A stretch of DNA of 28,235 nt from Pelagilacustribacter hypolimneticus (GTDB lineage: Bacteria > Pseudomonadota > Alphaproteobacteria > Pelagibacterales > Pelagibacteraceae), in the NCBI GenBank assembly GCA_965235125.1, contig CBDDXH010000007.1, positions 1-28,235 of the forward strand, in the 5' to 3' direction. The notes under the pieces are model-generated. The model saw nothing but the letters and a program-made list of their open reading frames with translations, had not been told where the DNA came from and made no database searches. Position numbers and translations under genes: made by a program. This document shows, piece after piece, positions 24,365 through 28,235 of this stretch (position 1 is its first letter; each line of letters starts with the position of its first letter).

Positions 24365-24384
24365 GTTAGTAAATGTTTACTAAC
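24365..24384 (+). promoter_or_regulatory. Inverted repeat in the cold-shock gene leader
   Basis: GTTAGTAAA (24365-24373) and TTTACTAAC (24376-24384) form a perfect 9-bp inverted repeat around TG. It lies right at the expected transcription start and in the leader. It may be an operator or a temperature-sensitive leader hairpin of AT-rich composition; the sequence does not decide between these. Confidence 0.45.
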
Positions 24385-24419
24385 TATAGTTAATAACAAA
24401 TAAGGATAAGTAAAATAAT

Positions 24420-24629
24420 ATGAGTACACTAAAAGGTAAAGTAAAGTGGTTCAATGGCACTAAAGGTTATGGTTTCATTGAAAGAGAAGATAAACAAAAA
24501 GACGTGTTCGTACATTCGTCAGCTGTTAGAGACGCTGGTTTAAAATTTTTAAACGAAGGCGATGAACTAACTTTCGAAGTTGAGAATGGAGAAAAAGGTC
24601 CTTCAGCAGTAAAATTGCAGAAAGCCTAA
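24420..24629 (+). CDS. Cold-shock protein (CspA family)
   Basis: A 69-residue single cold-shock domain, a five-stranded beta barrel that binds single-stranded nucleic acid and acts as an RNA chaperone. Both RNA-binding motifs are present: KGYGFI (RNP1) and VFVHSSAV (RNP2), after the usual KGKVKWFNGTKGYG start. AAGGAT (about 24402) lies upstream of the ATG. It is monocistronic with its own promoter; which of the Csp paralogues it is cannot be told here. Confidence 0.95.
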   Translation: MSTLKGKVKWFNGTKGYGFIEREDKQKDVFVHSSAVRDAGLKFLNEGDELTFEVENGEKGPSAVKLQKA

Positions 24630-24656
24630 ATCTTATTTTTTAAATTCACAAATTAT

Positions 24657-24691
24657 CGGGACATAAACCTGAACAATCTAGTTGTGTCCCG
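24657..24691 (+). terminator. Stem-loop downstream of the cold-shock gene
   Basis: CGGGACA (24657-24663) pairs with TGTCCCG (24685-24691), extended inward by AAC and GTT (24666-24668, 24681-24683). It stands 27 bases after the stop codon. No T run follows, so it may define the mRNA 3' end by blocking exonucleases and not by intrinsic termination. Confidence 0.4.
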
Positions 24692-24764
24692 CTAATCATA
24701 AGTTACGTATCTAATTTCTTATTTACGCTCTTGTAAATTTCAAATATTTTGTTAAAAACACCTT

Positions 24765-24842
24765 ATGATTATAAGAAATAAAATTTTAACAGTTAGAAAA
24801 CACTCTCACAGAGTCCACGCTAGGCTATTGCTTAGCTTATAA
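24765..24842 (+). CDS. Possible His-rich leader peptide before tRNA-His/hisS-hisZ-hisG
   Basis: A 25-codon ORF starts ATG 24765 and stops TAA 24842. Codons 13-18 include three His codons (CAC TCT CAC AGA GTC CAC). Two hairpins overlap them: ACTCT-CAC-AGAGT (24802-24814) and GCTAGGC-TATT-GCTTAGC (24819-24836). Leader peptides rich in the regulated amino acid sit before his operons in other bacteria. There is no clear Shine-Dalgarno and no T run after the hairpins, so this may be chance. The rest of the gap 24692-24892 shows only AT-rich sequence, with a TATAAT at 24838 that could serve the tRNA gene. Confidence 0.2.
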   Translation: MIIRNKILTVRKHSHRVHARLLLSL

Positions 24843-24892
24843 TCAATCACATATATAAATTTAACTAAAACTAAGATAAAAATAAAAAGGAC

Positions 24893-24969
24893 GCAGCTGT
24901 AGCTCAGTTGGTTAGAGCACTAGTTTGTGGAACTAGGGGTCGGTGGTTCGAGCCCACCCAGCTGTACCA
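24893..24969 (+). tRNA. tRNA-His (GTG anticodon)
   Basis: Full cloverleaf: acceptor GCAGCTG with CAGCTGT, D arm GCTC-AGTTGGTTA-GAGC, anticodon arm CTAGT-TTGTGGA-ACTAG with anticodon GTG, T arm GGTGG-TTCGAGC-CCACC, and an encoded CCA. The base before G1 is C, so the usual G-1 of tRNA-His is not encoded. Position 72 is U, giving a G1-U72 pair, and the discriminator is A73 where most bacteria have C73. This set is the known alternative His identity of a large alphaproteobacterial clade. hisS starts four bases after the CCA. Confidence 0.97.
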
Positions 24970-24973
24970 AACA

Positions 24974-26308
24974 ATGGAAAAAGAAAAAAAATTTAAACCT
25001 TCAAAAGAATTACCTTTGGGGTTTGTTGATAGACAAGAAAAAGAATTACTAACCCGAGATTTTATAATTTCTAATATCAAAGAAGTTATGATTAAGTATG
25101 GTTTTCAATATCTCGAAACGCCAAGCTTTGAGTATACAGAAAGTATTGGAAAATATTTACCTGATAAAGATAGACCAGACCAAGGTGTTTTTTCTTTTCA
25201 AGATGAAAAAAATTGGCTTTCACTTCGCTATGATCTAACAGCACCTTTAGCTAGATATGTAGCTAAAAATTATTTGGAAATTCCAAAACCTTTTAAACGT
25301 TATCAGTTAGGAACTGTTTGGCGTAATGAAAAACCGGGGCCAGGACGGTTTAGAGAATTTTTACAGTTCGATGCAGATTATGTAGGCACTAAAAACTTAC
25401 AGGCTGATGCAGAATTATGTATTCTTATTTCAGAAATCTTAGAAAAATGTGGTTTATCTAAAAATGATTATACAGTTAAGATTTCCTCTAGAAAATTTAC
25501 AGAAGAGTTATTTAAAGAATTAAAGATCCAATCATCTGGACAATCATTAACAATCTTAAGAGCCCTAGACAAAATAGATAGATTAGGTTGGACAGAAGTT
25601 AAAAAACTTCTAGGCAAAGAAAGAAAGGATAGTTCCGGCGATATTACTAAAGGTGCAAATCTTGATGAAAAACAAATTGCAACTTTAGAAAAGCGAATTA
25701 AAGATGTTAAACCAACTAGCGATGATGTTCTTGAAATTTTAAGAATATTTGAAGCATATAACTTTACTAACTATAAATATGATCCTTCTGTTATTAGAGG
25801 TCTTGAGTATTACACAGGACCGATTTTTGAAGTCAATCTAAACTTTGAAGTCAAAAATTCTAAAGATCAGGTCATAGAATTTGGCTCTATTGGAGGCGGA
25901 GGGCGGTACGACAATCTTGTAAATAATTTTGGAAATTTAGATTGTCCTGCGACAGGTATTTCAATTGGTATAGATAGGCTAGTTTATGCATTGATGCAGA
26001 AAAAAGAGTTTAATATCAAATCAATCAGACCTGTTGTTATTTGTGTTTTTGAAAAAGAAAAAATCAAAGATTATGTTGATATTTTAAAAAAGCTTCGAGA
26101 TAAAAATATAAGTTCTGAAATTTATCCAGGGGAGGGCAATTTAAAAAAACAAATGCAATATGCTAATAAAATAGGTTCACCAGCCGTTATTTTATACGGA
26201 GAAGATGAAATAAAATCAGGCAAAGCAATATTAAGAGATCTTAGCTCAGGTAAAGAAACAGCAACTGAAATAGATAATTTATTTAATGAAATCAAAAAAA
26301 TACTCTGA
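24974..26308 (+). CDS. hisS: Histidyl-tRNA synthetase
   Basis: Class II synthetase charging tRNA-His; 444 residues from ATG 24974. The frame is open 66 bases further back, but that part is the tRNA gene, so the ATG is chosen. Motif 2 is GTVWRNEKPGPGRFREFLQFDAD, the divergent alphaproteobacterial form (E. coli has a FRHERPQKGRYRQFHQ type). The His-specific motif RGLEYYTGPIFEV and the IGGGGRYDNL loop are intact. A C-terminal anticodon-binding domain follows (about 350-444). Only four bases separate it from the tRNA it charges. The 3' end overlaps hisZ by 23 bases. Confidence 0.95.
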   Translation: MEKEKKFKPSKELPLGFVDRQEKELLTRDFIISNIKEVMIKYGFQYLETPSFEYTESIGKYLPDKDRPDQGVFSFQDEKNWLSLRYDLTAPLARYVAKNYLEIPKPFKRYQLGTVWRNEKPGPGRFREFLQFDADYVGTKNLQADAELCILISEILEKCGLSKNDYTVKISSRKFTEELFKELKIQSSGQSLTILRALDKIDRLGWTEVKKLLGKERKDSSGDITKGANLDEKQIATLEKRIKDVKPTSDDVLEILRIFEAYNFTNYKYDPSVIRGLEYYTGPIFEVNLNFEVKNSKDQVIEFGSIGGGGRYDNLVNNFGNLDCPATGISIGIDRLVYALMQKKEFNIKSIRPVVICVFEKEKIKDYVDILKKLRDKNISSEIYPGEGNLKKQMQYANKIGSPAVILYGEDEIKSGKAILRDLSSGKETATEIDNLFNEIKKIL

Positions 26309-27332
26309 AACTTTATTAAATCTTTTTAAAAAAAAAGGTTTTAAAGTTAAAGAATTTGAAAATATTATTGAATCTAAAATTATCATCGAGCGATCAGGTG
26401 AAATTTTTAAAAAATCTTTGCTATCATTTGAGGATGATAATGGAAATAATTTTAGTCTAAGACCTGATCTAACTATATCGGCTTGTCTTGATTATATTAA
26501 AAATATTAAAAAAGGAATTTACAAGTATGCATATTTTGATCAGGCTTACAGAAGAACTTTCAGTAAAGAGTCATTGGTACGTAATCAGTTAGGTTGTGAA
26601 ATTATAGGCTCAACTAGTTTAAAATTGAATTTAGAAATTATTAACTTAATCGACCAGTCTTTAATAAAAGTTTCTAATAAAAAAACCACTATTAAAATAA
26701 ATGATATCAATATTTTTTACTCTTTAGTCGATTCTTTAAAACTACCTTCAAGATGGAGCTTAAGATTGAAAAGACATTTTTGGAGACCAGAATATTTTAG
26801 CGAATTGATTTCAAGACTATCTTCTAATTCAGATATACAAAAAAATGTCTTTGAACTTGATAAAAAATCTTATTTTAAAATGAGAAAGCTTGACCAGAAT
26901 TCAATGATAGCAGGAAGAAAGATTTCAGAAATTCTAAAAAGATTTGAAAAAAAAATTAAAGAGCCTAGATCTAATATTGATGGAAAAAGAGTTGCAAGAA
27001 TCGTCAATAAATTTTTAAAAATTAATTGTTCTTTAAAAAATGCAAAATTTGAACTTAAAAAATTTGAAGTTAAAAATAACTTAGATTTAAAACTAGATGG
27101 TTTTGATATCTTTAATTTAAAATTTAAAAATAATGATGTTATTTTTTCATCTAATATAGGACGTAACGTAGAATATTATACCGGTCTTGTTTTTGAAATT
27201 ATAAAAAAATCAAAAAATCTTAATTTAGCTTCAGGAGGGAGATATGATAATTTGATACAAATTCTAGGCGCAAGTAAGAAAATTCCTGCAATTGGAGGAG
27301 CAATAAACTACGACAATCTTTTAAAATTATGA
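26286..27332 (+). CDS. hisZ: ATP phosphoribosyltransferase regulatory subunit
   Basis: HisZ is a HisRS-like protein without aminoacylation activity that pairs with short-form HisG to form an active, histidine-sensitive ATP phosphoribosyltransferase. The 348-residue protein keeps class II fold landmarks (FSLRPDLTISACL, YFDQAYRR, RNVEYYTGLVFEI, ASGGRYDNLIQILG) but lacks a C-terminal anticodon-binding domain. It overlaps hisS by 23 bases and hisG by 4 bases, so the three are translationally coupled. Composition is very Lys/Asn-rich. Confidence 0.92.
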   Translation: MKSKKYSETLLNLFKKKGFKVKEFENIIESKIIIERSGEIFKKSLLSFEDDNGNNFSLRPDLTISACLDYIKNIKKGIYKYAYFDQAYRRTFSKESLVRNQLGCEIIGSTSLKLNLEIINLIDQSLIKVSNKKTTIKINDINIFYSLVDSLKLPSRWSLRLKRHFWRPEYFSELISRLSSNSDIQKNVFELDKKSYFKMRKLDQNSMIAGRKISEILKRFEKKIKEPRSNIDGKRVARIVNKFLKINCSLKNAKFELKKFEVKNNLDLKLDGFDIFNLKFKNNDVIFSSNIGRNVEYYTGLVFEIIKKSKNLNLASGGRYDNLIQILGASKKIPAIGGAINYDNLLKL

Positions 27333-28027
27333 ACAAAGTAATTAAAATAGGTTTGCCAAGCAAAGGTAGACTTAAAGAAAATTCTTTAAAAATTTTAAGA
27401 AAAAATAAATTATTTATTAAAGACTCAAAGAGATATTATCTAAGTGAAATTAAAAATTTCGAGCAAAATGAAATTATTTTTTCTCATGCAAGAGAAATAA
27501 TTGAAAGACTTTCGGACAATTCTATTGATATTGGAATTTCAGGTTATGATTTATTAAAAGAATCATTACCCGGTATACAACGAAATATTCAAATAAATTC
27601 TCGTTTAAATTTTGGTTTTGCAGAACTCGTAGTTGCCGTACCCGATGCTTGGATAGACGTTCAAACGATTGCTGATCTCGAGGAAATTTCTTTTGAATTT
27701 AAAGATAAGAATGTTCGTAAATTAAGAGTTGCTACTAAATATCCTAATTTAACAAATGAGTTTTTGGTTTCAAAAGGTTTAAATCAATATAAGATTGTAA
27801 ATAGTTTAGGTTCAACTGAAGTATATCCATTTACTGATCAATCTGAAATTATTACTGACATCACTTCAACCGGAGCAACATTAAAAGCGAACAAATTGAG
27901 AGTTTTGAAAGATGGAGTTATTCTTAAATCTTCTGCTTGTATCTTAGTTTCAAAAAAATCTTTGAGAGATAAATATAAAAAAATATTAATTAAAAAATTA
28001 CTGAGCAAGATAAAAAAAAAGGGCTAA
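27329..28027 (+). CDS. hisG: ATP phosphoribosyltransferase catalytic subunit (short form)
   Basis: First enzyme of histidine synthesis, joining ATP and PRPP. At 232 residues it is the short HisG(S) form without the C-terminal regulatory domain, consistent with hisZ directly upstream. Segments such as IGLPSKGRLKENSLKIL, SIDIGISGYDLLKE, VATKYPNLTNEFL and the PRPP-binding loop TDITSTGATLKANKL are typical. The ATG overlaps the hisZ stop by 4 bases, and the stop codon lies within the stem of the following terminator. Confidence 0.95.
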   Translation: MNKVIKIGLPSKGRLKENSLKILRKNKLFIKDSKRYYLSEIKNFEQNEIIFSHAREIIERLSDNSIDIGISGYDLLKESLPGIQRNIQINSRLNFGFAELVVAVPDAWIDVQTIADLEEISFEFKDKNVRKLRVATKYPNLTNEFLVSKGLNQYKIVNSLGSTEVYPFTDQSEIITDITSTGATLKANKLRVLKDGVILKSSACILVSKKSLRDKYKKILIKKLLSKIKKKG

Positions 28028-28049
28028 AAAATTAGCCCTTTTAATTTTT
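28017..28049 (+). terminator. Intrinsic terminator after hisG
   Basis: AAAAGGGCTAA (28017-28027) pairs with TTAGCCCTTTT (28032-28042) across a 4-base A loop and is followed by AATTTTT. The left arm includes the hisG stop codon. This is the clearest rho-independent terminator in the window and ends the tRNA-His/hisS/hisZ/hisG unit. Confidence 0.88.
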
Positions 28050-28060
28050 ATACATATATT

Positions 28061-28235
28061 ATGAACCAAAAAAACTTAACAAATGTAGATTGGTCTAAAA
28101 TTCCAGCACCAAAAGGTGAAGAGAACTTAAGTCATTTAAAGAATTATACTATTAAACAAGTCAAACTCAAATCTACTGATGATAAATTAGTGGAGTTATC
28201 TGAGATTAAAGGTCTAACAATCATTTATATTTATC
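28061..28235 (+). CDS. Peroxiredoxin/redoxin-like protein (3' end missing)
   Basis: The first 58 codons are visible before the window ends. The translation starts MNQKNLTNVDWSKIPAP, then has HLKNYTIKQVKLKSTDDK and LSEIKGLTIIYIY, the pattern of alphaproteobacterial redoxin/peroxiredoxin proteins (a 'P..T' substrate line, then a hydrophobic strand before the catalytic Cys region). The catalytic cysteine would lie beyond the edge, so the family call is tentative. The ATG follows the hisG terminator by 11 bases; no strong ribosome binding site is seen. Confidence 0.6.
   Translation, partial: MNQKNLTNVDWSKIPAPKGEENLSHLKNYTIKQVKLKSTDDKLVELSEIKGLTIIYIY

Noticed and set aside
24908..24973. An upstream extension of the hisS reading frame
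   Set aside because: These codons are the tRNA-His gene itself; the true start is the ATG at 24974.
1..28235. Mobile elements, phage genes, CRISPR arrays or a defence system
   Set aside because: No transposase, integrase, terminal repeats or spaced repeat array was found; every long gene belongs to a known housekeeping, phosphate or arsenic family.

Overview
The window is AT-rich and extremely compact. It reads as a chromosomal segment of an alphaproteobacterium of the SAR11 group (Pelagibacterales). Four things point that way: a tandem glycine riboswitch in front of malate synthase, a GcrA cell-cycle regulator, an alphaproteobacterial tRNA-His without an encoded G-1 but with U72 and A73, and gene spacing that is often zero or negative. 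I cannot name the species or strain from sequence alone.

Layout. Bases 1-5854 hold a phosphate-uptake operon on the + strand: pstS (5' end cut off by the window), pstC, pstA, pstB, phoU, phoB. Two hairpins separate pstS from the rest. A convergent SixA-type phosphatase (5836-6357, -) and the polyphosphate genes ppk and ppx (6415-10017, +) follow. A 211-base convergent gap (10018-10228) carries an 11-bp-periodic Pho-box-like promoter aimed at a hairpin RNA or 18-codon ORF. Next comes a minus-strand arsenic-type cluster: a 73-residue membrane protein, arsC and a MIP-channel gene. The segment 1-11521 is therefore a phosphorus/arsenic block: high-affinity phosphate import, its regulation, polyphosphate turnover and probable arsenate detoxification. 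gcrA (-) lies just beyond it.

Bases 12259-20755 are mostly housekeeping: an ABC-2 type permease, argD-argF (arginine synthesis), a membrane-anchored cytochrome c (-), kdsB-pheA (KDO activation and phenylalanine synthesis), the SRP RNA, dnaX-ybaB-recR (replication clamp loader and recombination repair) and marC. Malate synthase G follows on the minus strand, downstream of its glycine riboswitch. Then come accA (fatty acid synthesis, with an unusual C-terminal membrane segment), a cold-shock protein, tRNA-His, and the overlapping set hisS-hisZ-hisG, which ends in a clear intrinsic terminator. A peroxiredoxin-like gene runs off the right edge.

No insertion sequence, phage gene, CRISPR array or integrase is visible. 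No gene-free stretch exceeds 300 bases; the longest are 22894-23177 (riboswitch) and 24630-24892 (hairpins and a possible leader ORF). The most interesting unexplained elements are the Pho-box-driven transcript at 10027-10210, a start-codon hairpin that could be the switch of the glycine riboswitch, and the region in front of tRNA-His/hisS.
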